From contig CAMYKW010000027.1 in the NCBI GenBank assembly GCA_947259175.1, forward strand, positions 1 to 64,000: a DNA stretch of 64,000 nt, written 5' to 3'. The DNA is from an uncultured Gammaproteobacteria bacterium (lineage in GTDB: Bacteria; Pseudomonadota; Gammaproteobacteria; Arenicellales; JAANXG01). Of the stretch, positions 43,404 to 52,416 are shown one piece after another; the first letter of the stretch is position 1, and every line of letters begins with the position of its first letter. The position numbers were made by a program, and so were the translations under genes. The notes beneath the pieces were generated by a model. It searched no databases. It saw only the letters and a list, made by a program, of their open reading frames with translations, and had not been told where the DNA came from.

Positions 43404-44153
43404 TCAGCACAAGATCCGGGTCTTGCAATACCGGTCCAGCGGCGTGACTTCGGTTTTCGCCCCCACCTGGCGATCGACATCCGAGGTCAGGTATTCCAGC
43501 TGCAGCCGGGCGGCGAATTTGGCGAAGAACTTGTCGAACATCTCTCCACCATAAGTGCCTAGGGCGTACAAATTATCGTTGGACTCATCGTAAGCCAGCT
43601 GAATGGCGGCCAACGGCTGTTTCGCCGGGCCACCCAACACCCGCGCGCCGTTGCGCGCATCGTATACGCTCTTTTCCGAACAGCAGTGAATGAGTTGCGA
43701 GCCTTCCGAGGCCCGCCGCCGCTTGTCCTGGAAGCGTACTCGTTCGTGGCGGTAGTTAATAAAACTCACCGCCCTGGCCGGATGTGTCATCTTGTGCGCG
43801 CAAATCGCGGAAAAAGCAACGATGGCGGCATTCGGACCCACACCTCCCTGCCAACGATAGGAATCGCCCGCTTCGGTCCGCAGTTCGACCTGCGGTTTGG
43901 CGGGTGCGCCGAGATTGACGAGAAAACACGGTGTGGTCACGTAGGGGTAATGAAAAATATAATTCTCGCCGACCAACAAATCCGCTGCGCGCAGCGGGCG
44001 TTGCACCTCATCGATCAGCAACGAACGCTGGTACGCCTTGTATTGACCTTTCGGCCGGGCGAGGGCCAGACTTTGGGCGCCGGCCGCCAGGGCGGTCATG
44101 CAGATTTTGACGAACCCGCGTCGATTCATGCCGCGTGGCTGCTTTTTGCTCAT
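43404..44153 (-). CDS. TAT-exported Rieske-like protein with altered ligand motif
   Basis: A 249-residue protein with a twin-arginine signal (MNRRGFVKICMTALAAGA) and a Rieske-like fold. The first ligand pair is present (ICAHK, Cys-x-His). The second should read Cys-x-x-His, but here it is HCCSEKS, with Lys where the His is expected. The codon is AAG, so this is not a one-base change from His. Either the cluster is bound differently or lost. It stands alone between the ankyrin gene and the biotin-ligase-like gene, convergent with the former. Confidence 0.7.
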   Translation of the reverse strand: MSKKQPRGMNRRGFVKICMTALAAGAQSLALARPKGQYKAYQRSLLIDEVQRPLRAADLLVGENYIFHYPYVTTPCFLVNLGAPAKPQVELRTEAGDSYRWQGGVGPNAAIVAFSAICAHKMTHPARAVSFINYRHERVRFQDKRRRASEGSQLIHCCSEKSVYDARNGARVLGGPAKQPLAAIQLAYDESNDNLYALGTYGGEMFDKFFAKFAARLQLEYLTSDVDRQVGAKTEVTPLDRYCKTRILC

Positions 44154-44293
44154 AGCCTCGTTCGCGAAATATGCTCAATCAGGACCGGTAAGTCTAGCAA
44201 CGGGCCCGGGTGCTTAAAACCGGACAAACTGCACCATCTACCCAAGCCGGGGACGCTGTTTCTGGTGTCCGGCGGGATTCTGTTCCAGTTTCA

Positions 44294-45073
44294 CTAAGCG
44301 GCCACAAAATCGGGCTCGAAGAAAGCCGCCAAGGTGATGTCGCGGGCGTGGCGCTCGTCGACGGTCAAGCTGAGGGCTCCCCGGTCATCGAGGTCGTGGA
44401 AGGCGCCGGTGATTTCGGCATCCCGCAGCCGGACGGTCTGTGTCAACGGCGCGCCCTGGGCGCGAGTGAGCCACGCCTTGCGCACCGGTGCGAAGCCATC
44501 GTCGGCCCAGCGGTTGAGCCATGACAGAAACTGGCGGCAGAAGGTTTCGGCCAATTGCACCCGGTCGTGGCTTGCGAAACTCTCACCCCGCAGGCTTGCG
44601 GAGTCGAAACCCAGGCTGTTCGGATTGTCGAACACGTTCACGTTGACGCCGAGCACCATCCACTCCGGCACATCGTTGTCGCCCACAACGCCGCTCAGGG
44701 TGATGCCAGCTACTTTGCCGCGATTCAGAAGCACGTCGTTCGGCCAACGGTAGCGCAACTCAGCCATGGGCTCCGCCTGTTCGGCGATCGCCATGGCGAT
44801 GCAGATAGTGGCGATGAGGCTGACCTGGCAAACAATATCGAATCTCTGTTCCGGTCTCAGCACCAGTGCCAGATGCAGGTTGTTGTGGCCCGATATCCAG
44901 TAACGATTGTTGCGGCCCAATCCCTCGGTTTGGGACTTTGCCCACACCAGGGTGCCCTCGTCGGCACCTTGGGCTGCGAGGCGTTCCGCGTGGGCGCGCG
45001 CGCTGTCGGTCTTTTCCAGCGCTACCAGCTCATAAAGCGGCGGGGGACTAAGCGTTCGTTCCGTGGATTCCAT
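44294..45073 (-). CDS. Biotin/lipoate-ligase-fold protein beside mobA
   Basis: The 259-residue protein has the BirA/LplA catalytic fold but no DNA-binding domain. The ligand lysine segment RWPNDVLLNRGKVAGITL is kept, while the biotinyl-AMP loop GRGRxGRxW reads GLGRNNRYW. It overlaps mobA and is probably translated with it. Relatives occur next to mobA and fdh genes in other proteobacteria, so it may modify a part of the molybdoenzyme system rather than act as the housekeeping biotin ligase. The target is unknown. Bases 44154-44293 show nothing clear. Confidence 0.72.
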   Translation of the reverse strand: MESTERTLSPPPLYELVALEKTDSARAHAERLAAQGADEGTLVWAKSQTEGLGRNNRYWISGHNNLHLALVLRPEQRFDIVCQVSLIATICIAMAIAEQAEPMAELRYRWPNDVLLNRGKVAGITLSGVVGDNDVPEWMVLGVNVNVFDNPNSLGFDSASLRGESFASHDRVQLAETFCRQFLSWLNRWADDGFAPVRKAWLTRAQGAPLTQTVRLRDAEITGAFHDLDDRGALSLTVDERHARDITLAAFFEPDFVAA

Positions 45074-45690
45074 TAGCGGCGTGCCACGGTTTGTTCCAGG
45101 GCTTCCAGTTCCCGGGGATGATTAACATTCATGAACACGTCCGGTTGATCCGAGAAATCACACAACGCGGTTTGATGTTGGGCGAACCACTTGTCGATTT
45201 TCCGTTCCCCTGCGTCCAGAAATGCGAGGATGCTGCCGAGGAGTTCGCGTCGTAACATCAAGAATACCGGATGGGTGCGTTCACCATCGTGGACCACGCA
45301 CACCTCTGCATTGTTCACCGCGAGCGTGGTAAAAAGCCGCGCCGCCAGATCGCCCGGGACCAGCGGTGAATCGCAAGGGGCCGTAAGTACAAAAGGCGTG
45401 ACCGCGGATTGCATTCCACTCGCCATACCGGCCAACGGACCGGCGTAGTCGCCGACCACATCGCTCACCACGCTGCAACCAAACTCGCGATACGCGTCGA
45501 GGTTGCGATTGGCGTTGATGATGACTTGGGCGACTTGCGGTTGCAGCGCCGTGAGAACGTGCCGCAGCATGGGACGCCCGGCGAGGAGGGTCAAGCCCTT
45601 GTCCGCGCCACCCATCCGCCGTGCGCGGCCACCGGCGAGTATGACGCCGGTGATCTCGCGCCTCGGATAATTCAACGGCGCCGGCGCCAT
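45073..45690 (-). CDS. mobA: Molybdenum cofactor guanylyltransferase
   Basis: From ATG 45690 the protein has 205 residues. The GTP-binding loop VILAGGRARRMGGADKGL and the later PCDSPLVP motif identify MobA, which attaches GMP to Mo-molybdopterin to form MGD, needed by FdhA. The gene is the first of a two-gene minus-strand unit with the ligase-like protein and is divergent from moaD (103 bp between starts). Confidence 0.93.
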   Translation of the reverse strand: MAPAPLNYPRREITGVILAGGRARRMGGADKGLTLLAGRPMLRHVLTALQPQVAQVIINANRNLDAYREFGCSVVSDVVGDYAGPLAGMASGMQSAVTPFVLTAPCDSPLVPGDLAARLFTTLAVNNAEVCVVHDGERTHPVFLMLRRELLGSILAFLDAGERKIDKWFAQHQTALCDFSDQPDVFMNVNHPRELEALEQTVARR

Positions 45691-45792
45691 GGTGCGGCAT
45701 GCAGCTTGTGGCAAGTCTCCATGAATCTTAAGCTAACAAAACTCGACTCTGGATGCGATGAAAATTCACGTCAATTCGGTTAAACTGTGCGC

Positions 45793-46026
45793 ATGAAGAT
45801 CAAGGTGAAATTGTTTGCCAGTCTGCGCGAACGCCTCGGTTTCGCCGACCAGGATGTGGAGGTCGCGGACGGGCACACCGTCGGTGACGTGTGGAACAAC
45901 ATCGCCGGTACCAACGATCTGCCGGATAATATCATGGCCGCCGTCAACATGGACTACGTGCGGCCGGACACCCGGGTGGCGGACGGCGACGAAGTCGCGT
46001 TCTTTCCACCGGTCACCGGCGGTTGA
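45793..46026 (+). CDS. moaD: Molybdopterin synthase sulfur carrier subunit
   Basis: A 77-residue beta-grasp protein from ATG 45793 (MKIKVKLFASLRERLGF) ending PPVTGG, the canonical MoaD tail. It is clearly closer to standard MoaD than the copy in the AOR operon and is the likely main partner of MoaE (12791). Bases 46027-46209 behind it show no feature. Confidence 0.92.
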   Translation: MKIKVKLFASLRERLGFADQDVEVADGHTVGDVWNNIAGTNDLPDNIMAAVNMDYVRPDTRVADGDEVAFFPPVTGG

Positions 46027-46209
46027 CGCAAACATCGAGCCGGCGCGCGATGGCGACCGTGGCGATTCGGCCAACCGTATGCACGGCACGCAAGATCCGG
46101 CGTTGAATGCCGCGTATCCCGGTCACGCGTCCGCGGTGGCCGCTATTGCATGCACGATTTTCTTTGGATGCGGTGTTAATCCTGTCCGTATTTAAATCCT
46201 TCAGCAGCC

Positions 46210-46773
46210 ATGAAATCCGATATCCGGCGTTGGGACGCCAAGTACACGTCACTGGCTTACACCCCGGAGTTTGCTCCCGATCCCCTGCTGCTTGAACATG
46301 CAGCGCTGTTGACCGGCCGAGGTGTGTCGCTGGATGTCGCCTGCGGCACCGGAGACAACGCCCTGTACCTGGCCCAGCGGGGATATAACAGCTATGCCGT
46401 GGATGGCAGCATCGAGGGACTCCGCCATTGCCGGCGCAAGGCCGGCGACAACCGCCTCGAGGTGACACTGTTTGTCGCCGATTTGGAGCTGCTGTCTCTG
46501 CCGGGGAACAGCTTTGATGTCATCGTGGTGATGAGATATCTGGATCGTGACCAGATTCCGCGGCTCAAGCACACACTAAAACCCGACGGCTTGCTGGTGT
46601 TCAAGACCTTCAATCGAAATTTTCTCCGTGAAAAACCGGACTTCCCCGGCGCCTATGTGCTGGATGACGGTGAACTCAAAGCCTGGTTCAAGGGCTGGCG
46701 GTGCGTAGACACCAACGACGTGCCGGGCAACGTGGACAAGTTTAGCTACTGGCTGGGCTATAGAACTTTGTGA
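46210..46773 (+). CDS. Class I SAM-dependent methyltransferase
   Basis: A 187-residue methyltransferase with motif I LDVACGTGDNALYLA, motif II-like DVIVVMRYLDR and a TehB-like C-terminus (DGLLVFKTFNRNF). It resembles tellurite-resistance or thiol methyltransferases, but the substrate cannot be deduced. It is convergent with moaC and alone in its unit. Confidence 0.82.
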   Translation: MKSDIRRWDAKYTSLAYTPEFAPDPLLLEHAALLTGRGVSLDVACGTGDNALYLAQRGYNSYAVDGSIEGLRHCRRKAGDNRLEVTLFVADLELLSLPGNSFDVIVVMRYLDRDQIPRLKHTLKPDGLLVFKTFNRNFLREKPDFPGAYVLDDGELKAWFKGWRCVDTNDVPGNVDKFSYWLGYRTL

Positions 46774-46786
46774 CGGCGTTTGAGGC

Positions 46787-47275
46787 TCATTCTCCCGTCT
46801 GGTCCCTGACCCAGGTTCCCGAGCGTCCTCCGGATTTTTCCAGCAACCGGATATCGGTGATGGTCATCCCCCGATCCACCGCCTTACACATATCGTAGAT
46901 CGTGAGCAGCGCGATCTGCACCGCGGTCAATGCTTCCATCTCCACCCCGGTCTGACTGCGGGTTTCAACCCGCGCCCGGCATTGTACACAGACGCTTTTC
47001 GGGTCCAATGTCAGATCCACCTCTACCTTGGTGACCGGTATCGGATGACACAAAGGAACCAGGTCGGCAGTGCGTTTCGCCGCCATGATACCGGCGATGC
47101 GCGAGGTGGCCAGGACGTCTCCCTTCTTGTGTCCGCCTTCCTGAATCAATGCCAGCGTCTCGGCGCGCATTGAGATCCTGCCCGCAGCCACGGCAATTCG
47201 GTGTGTGACGTCCTTACCGCCGACGTCCACCATATGCGCTTCGCCGGATTGATTGAGATGTGTGAGTTGGCCCAT
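46787..47275 (-). CDS. moaC: Cyclic pyranopterin monophosphate synthase MoaC
   Basis: Starting at ATG 47275 ([20 protein letters not shown]) the length is 162 residues, as in E. coli MoaC; the track start at 47329 would add 18 residues and overlap the upstream gene. Key motifs [23 protein letters not shown] and MCKAVDRGM are present. It completes the reaction begun by MoaA (8606). It follows the S24 peptidase gene closely on the minus strand. Confidence 0.92.
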   Translation of the reverse strand: MGQLTHLNQSGEAHMVDVGGKDVTHRIAVAAGRISMRAETLALIQEGGHKKGDVLATSRIAGIMAAKRTADLVPLCHPIPVTKVEVDLTLDPKSVCVQCRARVETRSQTGVEMEALTAVQIALLTIYDMCKAVDRGMTITDIRLLEKSGGRSGTWVRDQTGE

Positions 47276-47294
47276 GTCGTTGATAACCGCCGGC

Positions 47295-47603
47295 TTATAG
47301 ATAACTTTTACGCTGGCGTCCGCGTCCATTGGACTTGGATATAATGCGCCCCTTGATCGCGTTCACTCCGGGAATTTCCATGGTATCGTAGTGTTGGTTG
47401 AGTGGTCTGAGAAGCCAACGGCCATGTTCGATGCGTAGTTGACGAAAGAAATATTCACCTTCATGGAGGGCGACTACGTAGCAACCATCCTCGACCAGTA
47501 CACTGGGTTCGATAACAATAACTTCGCCCTCCGTGAATTCCGGCTCCATACTGTCTCCGAGAACGCGTAAGGCAAAGGGCTCACTTCCCGCGCATCCACT
47601 CAT
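47295..47603 (-). CDS. Small S24/LexA-type peptidase-fold protein
   Basis: A 102-residue protein with the S24 serine motif [10 protein letters not shown] and the beta-rich peptidase fold but no DNA-binding domain. At the usual catalytic Lys position it has Arg (EYFFRQL). Small S24 proteins of this kind occur elsewhere in proteobacteria, so Arg may be normal for the subfamily; from memory I believe so. Autoproteolysis is doubtful. It precedes moaC by about 20 bp. The 246 bp upstream (47604-47849) hold its promoter and that of the SDR gene. Confidence 0.8.
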   Translation of the reverse strand: MSGCAGSEPFALRVLGDSMEPEFTEGEVIVIEPSVLVEDGCYVVALHEGEYFFRQLRIEHGRWLLRPLNQHYDTMEIPGVNAIKGRIISKSNGRGRQRKSYL

Positions 47604-47849
47604 AGTAGTTGGAGTCTACCAGAGTTTCCGTGCGCTATGGACCCGCCGTGCAATGACCCCCTGGCTGCGTTGTCTGTTTATGCTTCGTGCATTGTCGAGC
47701 GCATATTTTAAGCAATGCGCGATGACGGTTTGTCGTCGCTTGGACTGCGGAACCCGCAACGGCGATGTCGAGGAGTGTGAGCCGATGCTTGGCATGGTGG
47801 CGGTCAGCGGGTAACCTGTGGCGCGTCATAACAGCGGAGCGCGGCGCTG

Positions 47850-48563
47850 ATGTTCAATTTTGACGGCAAGGCGGTAATCGTGACCGGCGGCGCCGGGGCC
47901 CTGGCGGGCGAGGTCGCGCGGCGTTTCGCCGCGGCCGGAGCGAAGATCGTGCTCGTGGACATTGACCGGGACGGATTACGGAATGCGCTGTCGAGTCTGG
48001 ACGCCCCGGCGTCGTCTATCTGCGTCACCGCCGATCTCACTGACCAACAATCGGTAGCCGACATGGTTGATCAAGCCGTGGACCGATTCGGTGCCATCGA
48101 CGTGTTGGCCAATATCGCCGGCGGCTTCACCATGGGCCCGCGGGTTCATGAGACCGACGTCGCGGACTGGGACTTCATGCTGGATCTCAACGCCAAATCC
48201 GTGTTTCTGACCTGCCGTGCGGTGCTTCCCCACATGCTTCCCCGCGGCGGCGGCAAGATCGTCAATATCGCCGCACGGGTGGCCAATGAGGGCAAAGCCG
48301 GTATGGCCCCTTACAGCGTGTCTAAATCCGCGGTCGCCCGGTTGACCGAGAGCCTTGCCGCCGAATACCGCAACGACAATATCAATATCAACAGCATCAT
48401 GCCCGGGACGATAGACACACCCGCCAATCGGCGCGACATGCCGGACGCGGATTTCAGCAAATGGGTGTCGCCGGCGGCGCTCGCAGAGGTGATCTTGTTT
48501 CTGGCGTCCGACGCCGCGCGTGCCGTACACGGCGCCAGTATCCCGGTGTTCGGGTTGACCTGA
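47850..48563 (+). CDS. SDR-family NAD(P)-dependent oxidoreductase
   Basis: A 237-residue short-chain dehydrogenase with the cofactor motif TGGAGALAG, NIAGG and the catalytic YSVSK. Thirteen residues before the Tyr, where most SDRs have Ser, the sequence reads IAARVAN and the position is Ala. The substrate is unknown; FabG-like reduction is a possibility, though the missing Ser argues against a standard mechanism. Confidence 0.82.
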   Translation: MFNFDGKAVIVTGGAGALAGEVARRFAAAGAKIVLVDIDRDGLRNALSSLDAPASSICVTADLTDQQSVADMVDQAVDRFGAIDVLANIAGGFTMGPRVHETDVADWDFMLDLNAKSVFLTCRAVLPHMLPRGGGKIVNIAARVANEGKAGMAPYSVSKSAVARLTESLAAEYRNDNININSIMPGTIDTPANRRDMPDADFSKWVSPAALAEVILFLASDAARAVHGASIPVFGLT

Positions 48564-48583
48564 GGGTTAGCCCGGTTTAACCC

Positions 48584-49360
48584 TTACCACTCGCCTTTGG
48601 CGCCGGCCTGCATGATCTTTTGCATCGCGTCGCGAATGCGGGCCGCGTCTTGTTTCAACTGGTCGGTGAGCTTGGAATCCGGGTGCCACGCCATCGCCAG
48701 CCAGCTGACGTCCCAGTCCAGGGTCATCAACCAGATGTCGCCGTTGGCGTCCTCCATTACCGCGATGCGGCACGGGATGAAGACTACGAACTCAGGGCTG
48801 AAATCCAGCATACGGCGACCGACGGTGGCATCGCAATACTGCAGGATCTCCACCCGCAGCGCCGGTATTCCACTGGTCGCTGACGCGTCCTTCCAGAACT
48901 TGTTGTGTCCCACCTTCTTAAAATTCACGTCGTTGGCTTTCAAGTCCATGGACTCGATGACATCGTCGAACGCGACACCCTCGTCCACTTTCAGCTTCGA
49001 CGTCATCATGTTGAACAGATCGCGCATTGACATGGAACTCATCGACATCATTTGCTGAAACCACATCTTCTTCTGTTCAACGGGTACCGGAGGCAGCACC
49101 CGGTTGGAATTCGCCATGTAGCGTTCCCGCAGGACTTTCTGCGCTTGTTCAGATAACACCTCGATGGAACGGTCGCCGAGTTCCGGCCTGGGCTTCAGTT
49201 CTTCTTCGACCGTCATCGGTGTTTCCACCGCAGCTTGCTCGCTGCCCGGGGCAGCGGCGCCGGTTTGTCCGGTTTGTTGCGCGTAGGCCGAAGGCGAAGG
49301 CAAACACAACGCCAACGCAGTGATGGATAACATGATGCCGGCACAGTTTCTGGTATTCAC
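48584..49360 (-). CDS. Exported DUF302 protein
   Basis: A 258-residue periplasmic protein (signal MLSITALALCLPSPSAYAQQ; GTG 49360 has GGGAGGG upstream) with a Met-rich helix (QQMMSMSSMSMRDLFNMM) and a DUF302 fold (FIPCRIAVMEDANGDIWLMT). DUF302 proteins are found in sulfur-oxidising and other proteobacteria, role unknown; some bind heme or metal. The Met-rich segment could bind copper. Stands alone, convergent with the SDR gene. Confidence 0.78.
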   Translation of the reverse strand: MNTRNCAGIMLSITALALCLPSPSAYAQQTGQTGAAAPGSEQAAVETPMTVEEELKPRPELGDRSIEVLSEQAQKVLRERYMANSNRVLPPVPVEQKKMWFQQMMSMSSMSMRDLFNMMTSKLKVDEGVAFDDVIESMDLKANDVNFKKVGHNKFWKDASATSGIPALRVEILQYCDATVGRRMLDFSPEFVVFIPCRIAVMEDANGDIWLMTLDWDVSWLAMAWHPDSKLTDQLKQDAARIRDAMQKIMQAGAKGEW

Positions 49361-49521
49361 TAGCTACGCCCTCCCGCTTACGTCGGAAAAATCTGTTTGC
49401 CTGGAAATCAAGATGATCAACTTCTCAATGTCGCTAAAGGATACCGCCTACCGCGGTATGCCAACAACTGCCCTGGGCAGTACGACAAAAAACCCGAAAC
49501 CGACCTGGAAATTGCCTCAGT

Positions 49522-50907
49522 CTATTGCGGATGGAACCACGACAGTTTGTTGTGCAATTCAACCACCTTGCCGATGATTACCAGGGTCGGCGCGCGCACG
49601 TCGGCGGAATTGACGATCTCCGGCAGGGTGCCGAGGTCGCCAATGAGCACCCGTTGCTGTTGCGTAGTGCCTTGTTCGATGAGCGCCGCGGGCGTCGCCG
49701 CCGGCAGACCGTGTGCGATCAGCTCGCGGCAGATGATGTCCAGGCCGGCAAGACTCATATAGATCACCACCGTCTGTTGTGGCTGGGTCAATGCCTGCCA
49801 ATTCAAATTCGCGGTGCCGTCTTTCATGTGCCCGGTGACGAACACGCAGGACTGCGAATAATCGCGGTGCGTAAGCGGGATGCCCGCGTAGGATGCGCAT
49901 CCCGCGGCGGCGGTGATGCCGGGCACCACTTGAAACGGAATGCCCGCGTCGGTCAGACGATCGATCTCCTCGCCGCCGCGTCCGAAGATGAACGGATCGC
50001 CGCCCTTCAAACGCAGCACGCGTTTGCCCTGTTGTGCCAGTTCAACCAGCAACTCGTTGATCTCCGCTTGCGGCACCGCGTGTTTCGAGCGTTCCTTGCC
50101 GACATAGACTCGATCCGCATCACGACGCGTGAGTTCCAGTATCTCCGGGCTCACCAAGCGGTCGTAGAGGATAATGTCCGCCTGCTGCATCAGGCGCAGG
50201 GCACGAAACGTGAGCAGATCCGGATCTCCAGGACCGGCGCCCACTAGATAGACCTCACCGGTTATCTCACTGGTTCGCCCCTCGTCCACGGCCTGCTCCA
50301 GGGCCCGGCGCGCCGCCGGCTCCTGTCCGGCGAGCAGCATCTCGGCGATGGGCCCTTCCAATACGCCCTCCCAGAAGCGCCGGCGCTCATCGGTGGTCGC
50401 GAAGCGCTGCTTAACCTGTTGGCGGAAGCCTTCCACCAGGCTTGCGAGGCGCCCGTAGGCGGCGGGTATCAGGGTTTCCAAACGGGCGCGCAACAGCCTG
50501 GCCAGGACCGGCGAGGCGCCGCCGGTGGACACTGCGATCACCACCGGAGAACGATCCACAATCGACGGCATGGTGAAACTGCAAAGCGCCGGTTGGTCCA
50601 CCACGTTGACCGGGATATTGTGTTGTTTAGCGAGATCCGAGACCCGCCGGTTGAGCTCCACATCATCGGTGGCGGCGATGACCATCTGGCTCCCAAAGAT
50701 ATCGTCCGGTTCGAAGCTGCGCTGACGGTGCTCGATTTCGCCGCTATCACGCTGAGCGGACAAGCGATCGCACAGTTCCGGAGCCACCACCGTAACCCGA
50801 CCACCGGCCTTGCACAGCAACGTGACTTTGCGCGCGGCGATGTCGCCGCCACCTACCACCAGACACGGGCGGTCCTTGATGTTGAGGAATATGGGAAAAA
50901 ACTTCAT
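49522..50907 (-). CDS. cysG: Siroheme synthase CysG
   Basis: A 461-residue trifunctional enzyme. The N-terminal half is precorrin-2 dehydrogenase/ferrochelatase ([12 protein letters not shown]; active-site Ser in [14 protein letters not shown]) and the C-terminal half is the uroporphyrinogen-III methyltransferase ([31 protein letters not shown]). It makes siroheme for sulfite or nitrite reductase, or for d1-heme and dissimilatory sulfite reductase. No client reductase is in the window. Confidence 0.95.
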   Translation of the reverse strand: MKFFPIFLNIKDRPCLVVGGGDIAARKVTLLCKAGGRVTVVAPELCDRLSAQRDSGEIEHRQRSFEPDDIFGSQMVIAATDDVELNRRVSDLAKQHNIPVNVVDQPALCSFTMPSIVDRSPVVIAVSTGGASPVLARLLRARLETLIPAAYGRLASLVEGFRQQVKQRFATTDERRRFWEGVLEGPIAEMLLAGQEPAARRALEQAVDEGRTSEITGEVYLVGAGPGDPDLLTFRALRLMQQADIILYDRLVSPEILELTRRDADRVYVGKERSKHAVPQAEINELLVELAQQGKRVLRLKGGDPFIFGRGGEEIDRLTDAGIPFQVVPGITAAAGCASYAGIPLTHRDYSQSCVFVTGHMKDGTANLNWQALTQPQQTVVIYMSLAGLDIICRELIAHGLPAATPAALIEQGTTQQQRVLIGDLGTLPEIVNSADVRAPTLVIIGKVVELHNKLSWFHPQ

Positions 50908-51174
50908 AGGCTTGGGCTGCTTTGCACCTTTAATTGAAGCGACAAAGGTATGATTGGGGAATATCCTCTTGTTGATATGTTTTCGTTTCCATATGGCCAG
51001 GGTGTCTCACGGGGCTGCCCATCAAACCGTTAAAAGCGAAGTGCGACGCGGCGCTTGTGTCCGCTCGGCGACGGACTTCATCACGGCGGGCGTTGTCCTC
51101 GCGGGTGAAAGCCGTTCCACAAGGCTGAGATATTGTGGAAGCACAAGTAATATCTGGCAACATCCAGCAACCGG

Positions 51175-52194
51175 TTATGTAATAGAGAGCGATTTGAATT
51201 GCTCGGTGGGGAAGTTGTTCGACGCGAGAAAATCCCGCGCAGCCCCGGCCACGGCGTCAGGACCCGCGACATAGAAGTCGCAGTCATTCACGTTTTCGTG
51301 TTTCGTGCTGATTTGCCGGAGCAGGGCCCGTGATACGTCCTGCCAAGCATCGTCCTGTAGGCCAGCCGCTACGTTCACTTGTGGACAAAGATCCGCGGCG
51401 GTCAAAGGCGTATAAGAAAAACTATCGAAAACGTCTAGCCACGAACGCACCAGATTGTGCATATAGTGGGCGCCTTCGGATTCCACAATCCAATATAGCT
51501 GCAGGTGCTCGCTTTGCTCCAATTGCATTGCATGCTCGATTAAACTTTTGATCGGCGCAAATCCGGTGTTGAAAGCAAGGAAAAAAATACTGCGGCGCGA
51601 ATCGTCATTGAGAGTGAATTCACCGAACGGGCCGGTGATCTGCACCGCGCCGGTGGGTTTCAACGTTGTGACTTGCCGCGAGAAAGCGTCATCGGCGATC
51701 ACGCGGATGTGGAACTGGATATTGCGGTCATCGCAGGGACAACTGGCAACCGGGTGCGTGGCGGAGACTTGATTATCGAGTTCCAGCCGCACGCTTTGAC
51801 CCGCCAGAAAACGCAGCCGTTGCGTGCGTGGGGTTTGCAGGTGCAGCAGCACGACATCGCTGGTGAGTGGAGTCAATTTCTTCACCCGGGCGTTGATGGT
51901 TTGCTCCGGAATCACCGCACTATCCGCAACCTCGATGACGACATCGCCATCCGCGGTATAAGAGCACAGCAGGACATGACCCATGCTCTTTTCCGCCTCA
52001 CCCAACACAAAATCGTGATGACTGATCTTGCGCACTTCGCCGGACACCAGACGCGCCCGGCACAGACCGCAGTTGCCGTTGCTGCAGCCGTAATTCAGCG
52101 GCACGCCGGCCTGTAGCGCGGCATCGAGTATCGAATCATTACCGTCAACGCGGAATTCCTGATCGCTGGGCTCGAGTCGGACTATACCGGGCAT
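51175..52194 (-). CDS. 2Fe-2S ferredoxin-FAD/NAD reductase
   Basis: From ATG 52194 the protein has 339 residues: an N-terminal plant-type ferredoxin (CSNGNCGLCRARL and the later Cys of LLCSYT) followed by an FNR-like FAD and NAD(P)H module. This is the build of CDP-6-deoxy-hexose reductase (AscD)- or oxygenase-type electron-transfer proteins. No oxygenase is adjacent; its partner is unknown. Bases 50908-51174 between this gene and cysG hold nothing recognised. Confidence 0.85.
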   Translation of the reverse strand: MPGIVRLEPSDQEFRVDGNDSILDAALQAGVPLNYGCSNGNCGLCRARLVSGEVRKISHHDFVLGEAEKSMGHVLLCSYTADGDVVIEVADSAVIPEQTINARVKKLTPLTSDVVLLHLQTPRTQRLRFLAGQSVRLELDNQVSATHPVASCPCDDRNIQFHIRVIADDAFSRQVTTLKPTGAVQITGPFGEFTLNDDSRRSIFFLAFNTGFAPIKSLIEHAMQLEQSEHLQLYWIVESEGAHYMHNLVRSWLDVFDSFSYTPLTAADLCPQVNVAAGLQDDAWQDVSRALLRQISTKHENVNDCDFYVAGPDAVAGAARDFLASNNFPTEQFKSLSIT

Positions 52195-52416
52195 AAGGAC
52201 AACTATGTATGCAATGGCCGTGGAGTTATAGCACAGTTGGTCGCTAATCCGCATATTGCGCGAGTCGCCCGGCCTGTTCTTCGACTACCGGGATCCTTGA
52301 CGCAAACAGTGGGTCAACCTGGACAGCGGCGGATGCGGCTCCTATTATCAGGCGCCCCGAGCCTGGGCATGAGTTCCTGCTGGCCGGAAGTAATAAACAT
52401 CAATCAGAGGGCAGCG

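Noticed and set aside
47533-47814. 93-codon plus-strand ORF upstream of the SDR gene
   Set aside because: Overlaps the start of the S24 gene on the other strand and has no domain or SD.
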